A DNA stretch of 64,000 nucleotides from Sphingosinicella sp. BN140058 (GCF_004135585.1 NZ_CP035501.1:1661001-1725000); one strand, 5' to 3'. Positions 36,222 through 44,217 are shown, counted from the stretch's first letter. Notes: generated by a model not told the origin, from the letters alone. Made by a program: numbers and translations.

Positions 36222-37250
36222 TCAAAGGGTGATTTCGCGTCCCTCCAGCGCGCTGCGCATCCCGGCATCGAGCACCTCCATGACCGCGACGGCGGCGGAG
36301 GTCGGGACCGGGTTGGCGCCCTCGCCGCGCAATGCGGCGGCCAGCGCCTGCCAGAACAAGCGATAGTCGCCCGGCTCGTTCGCCACCGGCACCGGCGGCG
36401 ACGGATCGTCCCCGCGCGTGAGCAGGCCGGGAATGGGATCCACGCCCCAATCGGCGCCCTCCGGCGACCGGCCGGCGACGGTCGCCGCTTCCTGTGCGTC
36501 GATCCCGTGCTTGATCCAGCTTCCCTGCGTGCCGTGTACCGCGAACCGCAGGCCATGCTGCGCGGCCAGCTTGCTCGAATGAAGGATGGCGCGATGCTCC
36601 TCGTAGCGCAGCACGGCGTGGAAATAATCGGGTGCGGGCGCCCCGCCGCGCAGGGTCGCGATGTCGGCGCTGATCGCCAGCGGACGCTCGAACAGCACCA
36701 GCGCCTGGTCAACGAGGTGCGGGCCGAGATCCAGCCAGGATCCGCCTTGCCGCGCCTCTTTCCACACGGGCGCAGGGGACGGCCGCCATCGATCGAAATG
36801 GCTTTCGAACTGAACGATTGCGCCCAGCGTTCCGGCGTCGATCATCCGGCGAAGCGTCCGGAAATCGGCGTCCCAGCGGCGGTTTTGGAAGGCGGTCACC
36901 ATGCGGCCCTGGGCCTCGGCGGTCTCCGCAATCCGTCGTGCGTCGGCGAGGGTGGTCGCGAACGGCTTGTCGATCAGCACATGCTTGCCCGCGCCGAGCG
37001 CCGCCAGCGCGTGGCCGGCATGCAGGTCGTCCGGACTGCTGACGATCACCAGGTCGATGCCGGGTTCGGCGAGCAGCGCATCGACGCTCGGCACCACGCA
37101 CATTCCCGGCAGATCGGCGCGAACCTTGGCAGGATCGCGTGAAACCACGGCGCGCAATGTCATGCCGGGCGTGACACGGACGTAGGGCGCATGAAAGGCA
37201 CGACCGCCAAGCCCATAGCCGATGAGACCCACTCCGATGTCTCGCGTCAT
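36222..37250 (-). CDS. Cytoplasmic Gfo/Idh/MocA-family oxidoreductase
   Basis: 342 aa without a signal peptide, in contrast with the two exported relatives facing it. Rossmann motif GVGLIGYGLGGRAFHAPYVR, catalytic motif GKHVLIDKPFATTLADARR with Lys, and GSWLDLGPHLVDQALVLF with the conserved His; this arrangement is like YdgJ/scyllo-inositol-type dehydrogenases. The ATG at 37250 has GGGAGA upstream. The gene converges on the plus-strand operon with only 40 bases between stops. It could process the intracellular 3-keto product (inference). Confidence 0.92.
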   Translation of the reverse strand: MTRDIGVGLIGYGLGGRAFHAPYVRVTPGMTLRAVVSRDPAKVRADLPGMCVVPSVDALLAEPGIDLVIVSSPDDLHAGHALAALGAGKHVLIDKPFATTLADARRIAETAEAQGRMVTAFQNRRWDADFRTLRRMIDAGTLGAIVQFESHFDRWRPSPAPVWKEARQGGSWLDLGPHLVDQALVLFERPLAISADIATLRGGAPAPDYFHAVLRYEEHRAILHSSKLAAQHGLRFAVHGTQGSWIKHGIDAQEAATVAGRSPEGADWGVDPIPGLLTRGDDPSPPVPVANEPGDYRLFWQALAAALRGEGANPVPTSAAVAVMEVLDAGMRSALEGREITL

Positions 37251-37800
37251 GTCTTTCTCCCGGGCGCTTGCTGATAAGCGGGTACTCCCTTGTGGAGGCC
37301 TTCGCGTCGGGATCAAGGCACTCCGTGGTCCTATGCACGCTGGGCCACTCACGAACTGAACGGATCGGGCGGCGACAACCCTGGCGAAAGCGACTGTTCG
37401 CGGCGATCACCCCGGACGGCCGAAAGTCCCAGGTTCAACTGTCCAGCGGTTCTTAGAAATGCGCGACCAGCGGCGTTTAGGATAGCTGCCCCGCGGGCTT
37501 CAACGGCAATCCGAACGCTCCACGGGCGTCGCTCACGGCGTCGCGATCACGGGCGCCACGGCAGCATCATGGGACGCATTCGCATGCTGTACGATCCTGG
37601 AGAGCCTCCTTTCATGAAGCGAGAGCGTGATTGCTCGCCGTCACTCTGAGCAAGGTGGCGCCGCCGACTGGGCGGGCGAAGCTGCCGCACCTCGATCGTC
37701 CGCCCTCGTGAGCGGCCGCCCACGCACCAGAGGGCTATCCCTCCCCGCGCCATTTGCCTATCGCGCACGCGCCTTCACCCCGGATTTCAAGGACATCGAC
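37251..37800. other. Gene-free region
   Basis: 550 bases between the cytoplasmic oxidoreductase and the TPR-methyltransferase, which diverge. I found no convincing gene, RNA or repeat here. An open frame continues upstream of the GTG at 37801, but its residues are a low-complexity Ala/Arg mix without support. Confidence 0.6.
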
Positions 37801-39171
37801 GTGACCGACCCGGCTTCCCCCGATCGCCAGACCGAAGCCCGCGCGGCGCTCGCGGAGGCGATGGCGCTGCACGAAGCGGGGGATCTGGAAGGCGCCGAGG
37901 CCGGCTATCGCTCGGTGCTGGCGCAGAACTATCGGCCGGCCGACGTCCTGCCTCTGCTTGCGGGCCTGCTCGGGCGGCTGTCGCGGCCGGAAGATGCGCT
38001 CGTCGCCTGGGATCAGCTGCTCGCGATCGACCCCGATCATGCAGTGGCGCTGCACGAGCAAGGGCTGACCCTGCACTGGCTCGGCCGCACCGCCGAGGCG
38101 ATCGCGATGCTCGAACGCGCCTGCGCGGTCGATCCGGACAATGCGGTCAAGATCGGCAACCTCGCCGTGGTCCTCGCCGATGCGGGTCGGAGCCTCGAAG
38201 CGCTCCGGCATTTCCGCCGCGCGCTTGCGCTGCAGCCGGACAGCCTCCACCTGCGCCACCAGGTGCGGCGGCTGGGATCGGCCTCGGTGCCCTTCTGGCA
38301 CATTCCGATGATGAACGACGTGCCGCGCAACGATGCGTTCGAGGCTGCGATCAAGGCGGCGATCGACGTTGCCGGCCCGGACGCGCGCGTGCTCGACATC
38401 GGCGCCGGCAGCGGCCTGCTGTCGCTGATGGCGGCGCGCGCCGGCGCGCGGCAGGTGGTCGCGTGCGAGATGGAGCCGATGATCGCCGAAATGGCAGAGC
38501 GGATCGTCGCCCGGAACGGCTATGCCGAGCGCATCACGGTCCACGCCCGGCCGTCCACCGAGCTCGCCGTCGGCGCCGAGCTCGACAGGCCGGCCGAGAT
38601 CCTGGTCTCGGAAATCCTCTCCAGCGATCTGCTGACCGAAAAGGTGCTCGACACGTTCGAGGACGCCCATCGGCGCCTGCTCGCGCCCGACGCGATCGTG
38701 ATCCCGCGCGCGGCCAGTGCAATGGGGTGTCTCGTTGCCAGCGACAACCTGGCGGATTATGCCTTCGTCGGCGACGTGTCCGGCTTCGATCTGTCCGCCT
38801 TCACCGATTTCGCGCCGCAGCGCCTGCCGATCCACGGCACGATGACGGCATGGGAGCGCCTGTCGGACGATCTCGAGCTGGTCCGCCTCGATCTCACCCG
38901 CAAGAAGCACGACGCGACGCTCGCCCGCCTGCCGATCACGGTCACCAAAAGCGGCCGCGCGATCGGCATCGTCCAGTGGATGCACATCGATCTGTGGCCC
39001 GGCGTGACGTTCGACAATCATCCCGATCGCTACAGCGACGGCGGCTGGCTGCAGGTGCTGCACAGCTTCCCGAAGCCGATCGACGTCACCGCGGGCGAGA
39101 CGATCGACATCGCCGTCGGCCATGATCGGATCACGCTCATCCTGCTGCCGCTTGGCGACCAACGCGGATAA
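37801..39171 (+). CDS. TPR-repeat protein with PRMT-like methyltransferase domain
   Basis: 456 aa from GTG 37801 (AAGGA 7 bases upstream). Residues about 8-155 are TPR repeats (AMALHEAGDLEGAEAGYRSV, ALVAWDQLLAIDPDHAVAL, IAMLERACAVDPDNAVKIG, LRHFRRALALQPDSLHL). A SAM-binding domain follows with motif I VLDIGAGSGLLSLMAARAGA, the acidic end VVACEM, and a double-E-like loop LVSEILSSDLLTEKVLDTFE, as in protein arginine methyltransferases. The C-terminal beta part contains HIDLWPGVTFDN. Eukaryote-like PRMT architecture is unusual in bacteria; substrate unknown. Confidence 0.85.
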   Translation: MTDPASPDRQTEARAALAEAMALHEAGDLEGAEAGYRSVLAQNYRPADVLPLLAGLLGRLSRPEDALVAWDQLLAIDPDHAVALHEQGLTLHWLGRTAEAIAMLERACAVDPDNAVKIGNLAVVLADAGRSLEALRHFRRALALQPDSLHLRHQVRRLGSASVPFWHIPMMNDVPRNDAFEAAIKAAIDVAGPDARVLDIGAGSGLLSLMAARAGARQVVACEMEPMIAEMAERIVARNGYAERITVHARPSTELAVGAELDRPAEILVSEILSSDLLTEKVLDTFEDAHRRLLAPDAIVIPRAASAMGCLVASDNLADYAFVGDVSGFDLSAFTDFAPQRLPIHGTMTAWERLSDDLELVRLDLTRKKHDATLARLPITVTKSGRAIGIVQWMHIDLWPGVTFDNHPDRYSDGGWLQVLHSFPKPIDVTAGETIDIAVGHDRITLILLPLGDQRG

Positions 39172-39253
39172 CCTGCGCCGGCGCGAGCAGAAAGTTTCTC
39201 GCGCCTGGTTCAAGGCTGACGCGGTTAGGTGTGTTCGCGCATAACAACAAATA

Positions 39254-39284
39254 TGCGCAAGACACGTGCGCACTATCTTGCGCA
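39254..39284. repeat. 9-base inverted repeat after the TPR-methyltransferase gene
   Basis: TGCGCAAGA (39254-39262) and TCTTGCGCA (39276-39284) flank a 13-base spacer that itself contains the palindrome GTGCGCAC. The element lies between two converging genes. No T tract follows on either strand, so it is a weak terminator candidate; it could also be a protein-binding dyad. Nothing else was recognised in 39172-39399. Confidence 0.6.
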
Positions 39285-39399
39285 CGTCCAGGGGGCGCTT
39301 ACGTCTTCTTGCGCCGGCACAGCCGTGCGGCTCCTCCAGATTCAGCGCCGTGATCGAGCGGAGATGTCGCGTTTCGCTTCACGCAAGCGGAACGAAGGA

Positions 39400-39720
39400 T
39401 CAGTGACCGCCTGCGAGCTTCATCAGCACCAGCCCGGCGACGATCAGCAACGCCGCAGTGATCCGCATCGGACTGGCTGCCTCGCCGAGCACCACGATGC
39501 CGACGACGAAGGCACCGACCGCGCCGATGCCGGTCCAGACCGTGTAGGCGGTGCCGAGCGGAAGCGTCCGCATCGACCAGGACAGCAGTCCGAAGCTCAC
39601 CCCCATCGCGGTCAGCGTGACGAGCGACGGCCAGAGCCGGGTGAAACCTTCGGACTGCTTCATCGCGAAGGCCCAGACGACCTCCAGCAATCCGGCGATG
39701 CCGAGAACGATCCATGCCAT
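39400..39720 (-). CDS. gdx: Small multidrug resistance protein, Gdx/SugE guanidinium exporter type
   Basis: 106 aa with four TM segments. The sequence matches SugE/Gdx better than Emr[21 protein letters not shown] with the membrane Glu (E14 region), [20 protein letters not shown] and [19 protein letters not shown]. Gdx proteins export guanidinium in exchange for protons as antiparallel dimers. The ATG at 39720 has GGAGG 5 bases upstream; an upstream in-frame extension does not look coding. A hairpin with an ACGG loop just upstream resembles the guanidine-II riboswitch half. Confidence 0.92.
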   Translation of the reverse strand: MAWIVLGIAGLLEVVWAFAMKQSEGFTRLWPSLVTLTAMGVSFGLLSWSMRTLPLGTAYTVWTGIGAVGAFVVGIVVLGEAASPMRITAALLIVAGLVLMKLAGGH

Positions 39721-39740
39721 GGCAGCCTCCATCCTGGCCG

Positions 39741-39774
39741 CCGGGCCGTCCCGGTCTTGAACACCCGCGTCGGG
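39741..39774 (-). promoter_or_regulatory. Possible guanidine-II (mini-ykkC)-like element before gdx
   Basis: On the minus strand two hairpins occur in a row: CCCG-ACG-CGGG (39774-39764) and, 9 bases later, CCGGG-ACGG-CCCGG (39754-39741), ending 10 bases before the GGAGG ribosome site. The second matches the guanidine-II pattern of a stem closed on an ACGR loop; the first has only ACG in the loop and is degenerate. Guanidine-II RNAs commonly precede gdx in proteobacteria. Partial match only. Confidence 0.35.
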
Positions 39775-40180
39775 ACGGGAACGTGGTCGCCGCACCGTCT
39801 AGGTAGAGTGTGCCCGATGCCGATCAAGGCCGCCACCCAGGCATGCCGAGCACCGACAAGCGAAAGCGCACCGCCTTGTCGAACTGCGTCCGCCGGAAGT
39901 CGAACACCACATTGACTTTGACGCGTGTTCCTTATATGTTCCTATTGTTCGCCTCCGCGCCCGAACTCCCGCAGGAGCCATTGCGGCACGCCAGGGCGAT
40001 TCCTCCGCCACCGGGCATCCGCCCTCCTTGAAGGTCGAGGACCGGACAAGAATACGAGCCGGGCGTCCGTCCTGCGATCCGGTTCCTCCCCTCAGCACGC
40101 GCCGGATTGCAGGCGGGCACCCGATCCGACTTCCGGGCGCCGCAATGCGCTCGGACTTTTGACCGGCGGACTTGAAAATC

Positions 40181-40205
40181 GACCGTATTATCGGTCAATA
40201 CGGTC
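40181..40205. promoter_or_regulatory. 9-base dyad of unknown function
   Basis: GACCGTATT and AATACGGTC are perfect inverted arms around ATCGGTC, which itself pairs partly with the first GACCG. It lies in the 645-base stretch 39721-40365 before the tRNA gene, where no protein gene was recognised. It looks like an operator or a compact hairpin, but the neighbouring target is unclear. Confidence 0.45.
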
Positions 40206-40365
40206 CTCGATCAGCCCTTTCGCAAATCCCGCATGACGCCTCTCGCTGCGCCGGGGCAGCGACGAGAGGACTTGAAAGCAGCGCCTCACGATCGCCAGCC
40301 TGACGCCCGGCAGCGTCCGTGTCCTCTCGACAAGCAGCGCCGCCTTTTCTACAGACGGGCGGCAC

Positions 40366-40439
40366 GCGGGTGTAGCTCAATGGTAGAGCAGAAGCTTCCC
40401 AAGCTTACGACGAGGGTTCGATTCCCTTCACCCGCTCCA
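40366..40439 (+). tRNA. tRNA-Gly (anticodon CCC)
   Basis: Acceptor arms GCGGGTG (40366-40372) and CACCCGC (40429-40435), D arm GCTC...GAGC, anticodon loop TTCCCAA giving anticodon CCC, T arm GAGGGTTCGATTCCC, discriminator T and an encoded CCA (40437-40439). All canonical arms can form. Reads GGG glycine codons. Confidence 0.95.
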
Positions 40440-40475
40440 AATATAACCATGCGGGGCATGGTTATATTTGGAGCG
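40433..40475. repeat. Perfect 20-bp inverted repeat starting inside the tRNA-Gly 3' end
   Basis: The left arm (40433-40452) begins with the last bases of the tRNA acceptor stem and CCA, and continues AAATATAACCATGC; after GGG, the right arm (40456-40475) is its exact complement, ending TTTGGAGCG. A stem of this length with a 3-base loop is exceptional. No T tract follows, so it is not a standard terminator. It may reflect an inverted duplication of the tRNA end or a processing structure. Confidence 0.9.
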
Positions 40476-40587
40476 CACGAGTGCGTAGCACGAGGGGCGA
40501 CAGAGCGCACGAGCGCAGCGCCGGGCGACGCCTAAAATGCGGGGCATGGTTTCTGATGGACCGCACGAGCGCAGCGAGGGGCGACCA
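40473..40587. repeat. Three related ~27-base repeats downstream of the tRNA
   Basis: GCGCACGAG...GGGGCGAC (40473-40501), GCGCACGAGCGCAGCGCCGG...CGAC (40505-40529) and CGCACGAGCGCAGCGAGGGG...CGAC (40562-40587). The ATGCGGGGCATGGTT segment of the hairpin is also repeated, near 40549-40563. Together they form a small degenerate duplication array between the tRNA and the HD-GYP gene. No gene was found in 40440-40759. Confidence 0.7.
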
Positions 40588-40759
40588 CCTTCTCGGGGGC
40601 ATTTTATTGGAGCGCGCGTTCGCGAACGTCGACCTCCGGATCTTGTCCGCTCAGGTCGCCACATGTTCGCCGATCACCGGTATTCGGCGCCATCGCCAAT
40701 AACGGCGTCTTAAACCTCCGTAGCTAGACAAGCCCTTCAACAGGGTAAGAGAGTCCGCC

Positions 40760-42139
40760 GTGCGCCATGCATTCGCCGCCGATTTCGTTCAGGCGATACC
40801 GGACCAGACGACATCCCTGGCCGAAATCCTCGGGGCCTTCTCCTATGCGCTCGATCTGACCGAAGGTCAGCCCGCCGGCCATTCGCTGCGCGCCTGCTGG
40901 GTCGCAAGCCGCATCGCCTGCGTGCTGCACTTGTCCGGCGAAGAGCGTCAAACGGTCTATTATGCGACCCTGCTCAAGGATCTGGGCTGCAGCAGCAATG
41001 CGGCGCGGATTGCCGAACTCTATCTGGCCGACGATCGCCTCTTCAAGCATGACTTCAAGCTGGTGCCTGAAGGACTGGCGCCGACGCTGAAGTTCGTCTT
41101 CACCCGCACCGGAAGCGGACACCGACTCGGTACCCGCGCAAAGGCGATCGCCCACATCCTCCGCGACGGCACCAACATCGCCCGCGACCTCATCCAGACG
41201 CGCTGCACCCGCGGTGCCGCCATAGCCCGGCAGTTGCGGTTCCCCGAGGCCGTCGCGCAGGCGATTGCCGCACTGGACGAGCATTGGGACGGCAACGGAA
41301 AGCCTTTGGGACAGAGCGGTGATTCGATCCCGCTGGCAGCGCGTCTGGCATTGCTCGCCCAGATCGTCGACGTGTTCCATGTCGCCGCCGGACCCGACGC
41401 GGCGATCGAGGAAGTCGAAGCACGCAGCGGTACCTGGTTCGATCCGACTCTGGTCCAGGCGTTTCGCACGCTGGCGCAGGATCCCGACTTCTGGTCGGAG
41501 CTGGACGATCCCCTGCTCGAGCAGCGGGTGCGCAGCTTCGAGCCCGCCGAGCAGAGGATCGTGATCGACGAGGCCTGGCTCGACGACATCGTCGCCGCGT
41601 TCGGCGCGGTGATCGACGCCAAGAGCCCCTATACGAGCGGCCATTCCTGCAGGGTCGGAGCCTATGCGGAAGCGGTCGGGCGCCGCGTCGGAATTGCGGG
41701 GCCCGAGCTGCGCACGTTACGCCGCGCCGCGGTGCTCCACGACGTCGGCAAGCTCGCGATCAGCAGCCGGATCCTGGAGAAGCCGGGCAAGCTCGACGAC
41801 GACGAGTGGGTCGAGATGCGCAGCCACGCCGCGCACACGGTCGACATCCTCGCGCGGATCGGTCCGCTTCGCGACATGGCAGCCATTGCCGGCGCCCACC
41901 ACGAACGGCTCGACGGACATGGCTATCCGCTCGGCCTCCACGACATGTTGATCGCCCGCGATTCGCGAATCATCACCGTGTGCGATTTCTACGATGCGCT
42001 GACCGCCGATCGGCCGTACCGCGCGGCAATGTCGAGCGAGAAGGCGCTCGGCATCATCAAGGACGAGGTCGGGAGGGCGGTCGACCCCGCATGCTTCTCC
42101 GCGCTGGAAGCGACAGTCGCGGCCGGCCTCCACGCCTGA
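40760..42139 (+). CDS. HD-GYP domain protein with a degenerate N-terminal half
   Basis: 459 aa, GTG start. The C-terminal half is a full HD-GYP cyclic-di-GMP phosphodiesterase-type domain: SGHSCRVGAYAEAVGRRVGI, RRAAVLHDVGKLAISSRIL (HD), AHHERLDGHGYPLGL (GYP) and ITVCDFYDALTADRPYR. The N-terminal half (about 20-220) has the same helical order but LLKDLGC in place of HD and DEHWDGNGKPLG in place of the GYP motif, so it is probably non-catalytic. No receiver or membrane domain. Likely lowers c-di-GMP in the cytoplasm. Confidence 0.9.
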   Translation: MRHAFAADFVQAIPDQTTSLAEILGAFSYALDLTEGQPAGHSLRACWVASRIACVLHLSGEERQTVYYATLLKDLGCSSNAARIAELYLADDRLFKHDFKLVPEGLAPTLKFVFTRTGSGHRLGTRAKAIAHILRDGTNIARDLIQTRCTRGAAIARQLRFPEAVAQAIAALDEHWDGNGKPLGQSGDSIPLAARLALLAQIVDVFHVAAGPDAAIEEVEARSGTWFDPTLVQAFRTLAQDPDFWSELDDPLLEQRVRSFEPAEQRIVIDEAWLDDIVAAFGAVIDAKSPYTSGHSCRVGAYAEAVGRRVGIAGPELRTLRRAAVLHDVGKLAISSRILEKPGKLDDDEWVEMRSHAAHTVDILARIGPLRDMAAIAGAHHERLDGHGYPLGLHDMLIARDSRIITVCDFYDALTADRPYRAAMSSEKALGIIKDEVGRAVDPACFSALEATVAAGLHA

Positions 42140-42217
42140 GCCGATCCCGCGTCTCGCGCTGCTCCCGGAACAATCTGCGCCTCGGCCGCGTAGATCGACG
42201 ACAGGAGGAGTGGCAAT

Positions 42218-42523
42218 ATGATGCTGAGGAAGGCCGCATTGGCAGGCGCGCTGGTGATGATGGTCGCCGCCTGCGACGGACCGCAGGAGCAGGCGGGCGA
42301 GAAGGCGGACAACGCCTCCGGCGCGGTCGACGGTGAGGATAGTATCGAAAGCGGCCCGGCCGAGACGATGGGCGAGCGCAACGACGAGGCCGCCGACAGC
42401 GCCAACGACGCCCGGGAGGCGCAGGCCGACGCGCTCGAGGAACAGGCCGACGCCGCCCGCGACGCGGCCGACCAGAAAGCGGAAGCGCTGGAACAACAGG
42501 CCGACAACGTCCGCGCCCACTGA
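42218..42523 (+). CDS. Small coiled-coil lipoprotein
   Basis: 101 aa with a lipoprotein signal (MMLRKAALAGALVMMVAAC, lipobox VAAC) followed by an acidic, Ala/Asp/Glu-rich helix (EAQADALEEQADAARDAADQ) suited to a coiled coil. AGGAGG lies just upstream of the ATG. Such small lipoproteins are common in sphingomonads; function unknown. Confidence 0.85.
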   Translation: MMLRKAALAGALVMMVAACDGPQEQAGEKADNASGAVDGEDSIESGPAETMGERNDEAADSANDAREAQADALEEQADAARDAADQKAEALEQQADNVRAH

Positions 42524-42638
42524 AGCACGGCCGGGCTGATCCTTCGATCGCGCGCGCTTAAGAGTGACGGGCGCTTGCAGGCGCCCGCGGCGCCCCTATC
42601 GTGCCCGTCGCCGATCCGGCCGGAGAGGGGGACAGGGA

Positions 42639-43232
42639 ATGCGGTCAGGGCTCGTCGTGGTCAGCCATCCCGATCCCGCCAGTCTCAACCATGCCCTCGC
42701 CACCTCCGTGGTCGCGGCGTGGGCGGCGATGGACATCGCGGCCGATCTGCTCGACCTGCACGCGATCGGCTTCGATCCCGTGCTCGATCTCGATGAGGCG
42801 CGCGGCCGGCCCTCCCGCGACCCGGCGATCCGCGCCCAGATCGACGCACTCGGCCGAGCCGACCTGCTCGCCGTCGTCCACCCCAATTGCTGGGGGGCGC
42901 CGCCGGCGATGATGAAGGGCTGGATGGACCGGGTGTTCGCGCCCGGCGCGGCTTATGCCTTCGCCAAGGGCGAGGATGACGGCGACGTGCCTGTCGGGCT
43001 GCTGCGCGGCAAGCGCGCGCTGGTGCTCAACACCAGCAACACGGCGGCCGTGCGCGAGGCCGCTTCGTTCGGCGATCCGCTGGAACGGATCTGGCGCGAC
43101 TGCCTGCTCGGTTATTGCGGCTTCGAGCGGATCGAGCGCCGGGTGTTCCGGATCGTCGCGACCAGCCGGGAAGCCGAGCGCCGGAGCTGGATCGCCGCGG
43201 CGGCGGATGCCGCGCGGAACCTGGCGCTTTAG
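42639..43232 (+). CDS. Flavodoxin-like NAD(P)H oxidoreductase (KefF/MdaB type)
   Basis: 197-aa flavoprotein expected to reduce quinones or electrophiles. Motifs: LVVVSHPDPASLNHAL (FMN phosphate loop), DLLDLHAIGFDPVLD, LLAVVHPNCWGAPPAMMKGWMD-type segment with W and MKGW, and LVLNTSNTAA. The ATG at 42639 gives MRSGLVVVSHPD directly; upstream sequence in frame is Arg-rich and rejected. Monocistronic, converging on the response regulator gene. Confidence 0.9.
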   Translation: MRSGLVVVSHPDPASLNHALATSVVAAWAAMDIAADLLDLHAIGFDPVLDLDEARGRPSRDPAIRAQIDALGRADLLAVVHPNCWGAPPAMMKGWMDRVFAPGAAYAFAKGEDDGDVPVGLLRGKRALVLNTSNTAAVREAASFGDPLERIWRDCLLGYCGFERIERRVFRIVATSREAERRSWIAAAADAARNLAL

Positions 43233-43260
43233 ACCAGGATATCGGCAGACGATCGCTGCG

Positions 43261-43815
43261 TCAGCGACGCGACTTCCCGACCGCGGGATTGCTGCCGGCA
43301 TCACCGTCGCCGCGGGCCGGCGCGAGATGCTGGAGGAAGCGGGCGCAAAGCGCGTCCTTGTGGGCACGCCAGGCCTGGGGATCGACTGGCTGCGCGTAGG
43401 ACAGGGAGGCAATGGTCGCCGCGGCGCAGGCTGCGGCGAAGTCGCGCGCCAGCCTCTCGACCGCGCAGAGCAAGTGCGCGGGATCGCCGCTCTTGGCGAG
43501 ATGCAGATCGGCACCGGCGAGCATGCACAGATCGGCAATGTCCGCCGCCGCGGTCTCGCTCAGCATGATCACCGGCCAGTCGATCGGATAATCGCGCATC
43601 ACCAGCAGAGCGGCACAGCCGTCGAGCGGCACCATGCCGAGGTCCATCAGCACGCAGCCCGGCTCCAGGCCCGGCAACGCGCTCAGAAACGCGTCGGCCG
43701 AGGAGAAGGTGGTCACCGTATAGCCGTGCGGCGACAGCCACGCGACGATGCTTTCCAGATAGTGCGGATCGTCGTCGACCGCATGGATGCAGGCCGGGGC
43801 CATCGCGACCGCCAT
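43261..43815 (-). CDS. Single-domain response regulator with C-terminal extension
   Basis: 184 aa. Receiver domain with acidic cluster HAVDDDPHYLES, phospho-acceptor in VLMDLGMVPLDG, and conserved Lys in HLAKSGDPAHLL. After about residue 125 there is a ~60-residue helical tail without a recognisable helix-turn-helix, so it probably acts through protein contacts. The ATG at 43815 overlaps the stop of the upstream 74-aa gene by one base. No histidine kinase is adjacent. Confidence 0.85.
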   Translation of the reverse strand: MAVAMAPACIHAVDDDPHYLESIVAWLSPHGYTVTTFSSADAFLSALPGLEPGCVLMDLGMVPLDGCAALLVMRDYPIDWPVIMLSETAAADIADLCMLAGADLHLAKSGDPAHLLCAVERLARDFAAACAAATIASLSYAQPVDPQAWRAHKDALCARFLQHLAPARGDGDAGSNPAVGKSRR

Positions 43816-44039
43816 CAATGCTGCTCCGCCGGCGCGGACGGACCGTCGAGCAGCCAGTTGCGCGGCAGCGGCCGGCGCACGGCGGCCTCGCCCTGCTCCT
43901 CCGCTTCGATGCGGCGCGCGATCGCGCGAATGATGAAGTCGGGGACGTTGCGGCCGCTCGCGGCGAGCGCCGCGGTTTCCCGCAATTGCGCATCGGTGAT
44001 GTGGCCCGGCGATCGGCGGAGGCAGGTATCTTGGAGCAT
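43815..44039 (-). CDS. Small hypothetical protein, coupled to the response regulator
   Basis: 74 aa with a helical core (ITDAQLRETAALAASGRNVP, DFIIRAIARRIEAEEQGEA). It could be a small DNA-binding or adaptor protein, but no family was recognised. It shares one base (TGATG) with the response regulator start, the best support that it is real. Its ribosome site is weak. Confidence 0.6.
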   Translation of the reverse strand: MLQDTCLRRSPGHITDAQLRETAALAASGRNVPDFIIRAIARRIEAEEQGEAAVRRPLPRNWLLDGPSAPAEQH

Positions 44040-44217
44040 TCGCGTCTCGCTTGCTTCGTTGCCGGGTCTCTGGGCTGCGATTGTGGCTCCGGATTGTCCG
44101 CTTTGTGCCGCCCTTCTTCATTCATAGACGGCGCCGGCGCGAACGGCGTGAATCCCGCAATACCCGCACTCTCACCTAGGCCAGGATCGCTCGATCGGGG
44201 CTTGGTCCGGGGGGATC

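Noticed and set aside
34814-36712. A 632-codon open frame on the minus strand
   Set aside because: Antisense to apbE and the second oxidoreductase; the first part merely overlaps the third oxidoreductase in another frame.
37735-39285. A 516-codon minus-strand frame
   Set aside because: Antisense to the TPR-methyltransferase, with no recognisable domain.
39741-39800. Guanidine-I (ykkC) riboswitch before gdx
   Set aside because: The long conserved blocks of that class are not present; only short ACGR-like hairpins are seen.
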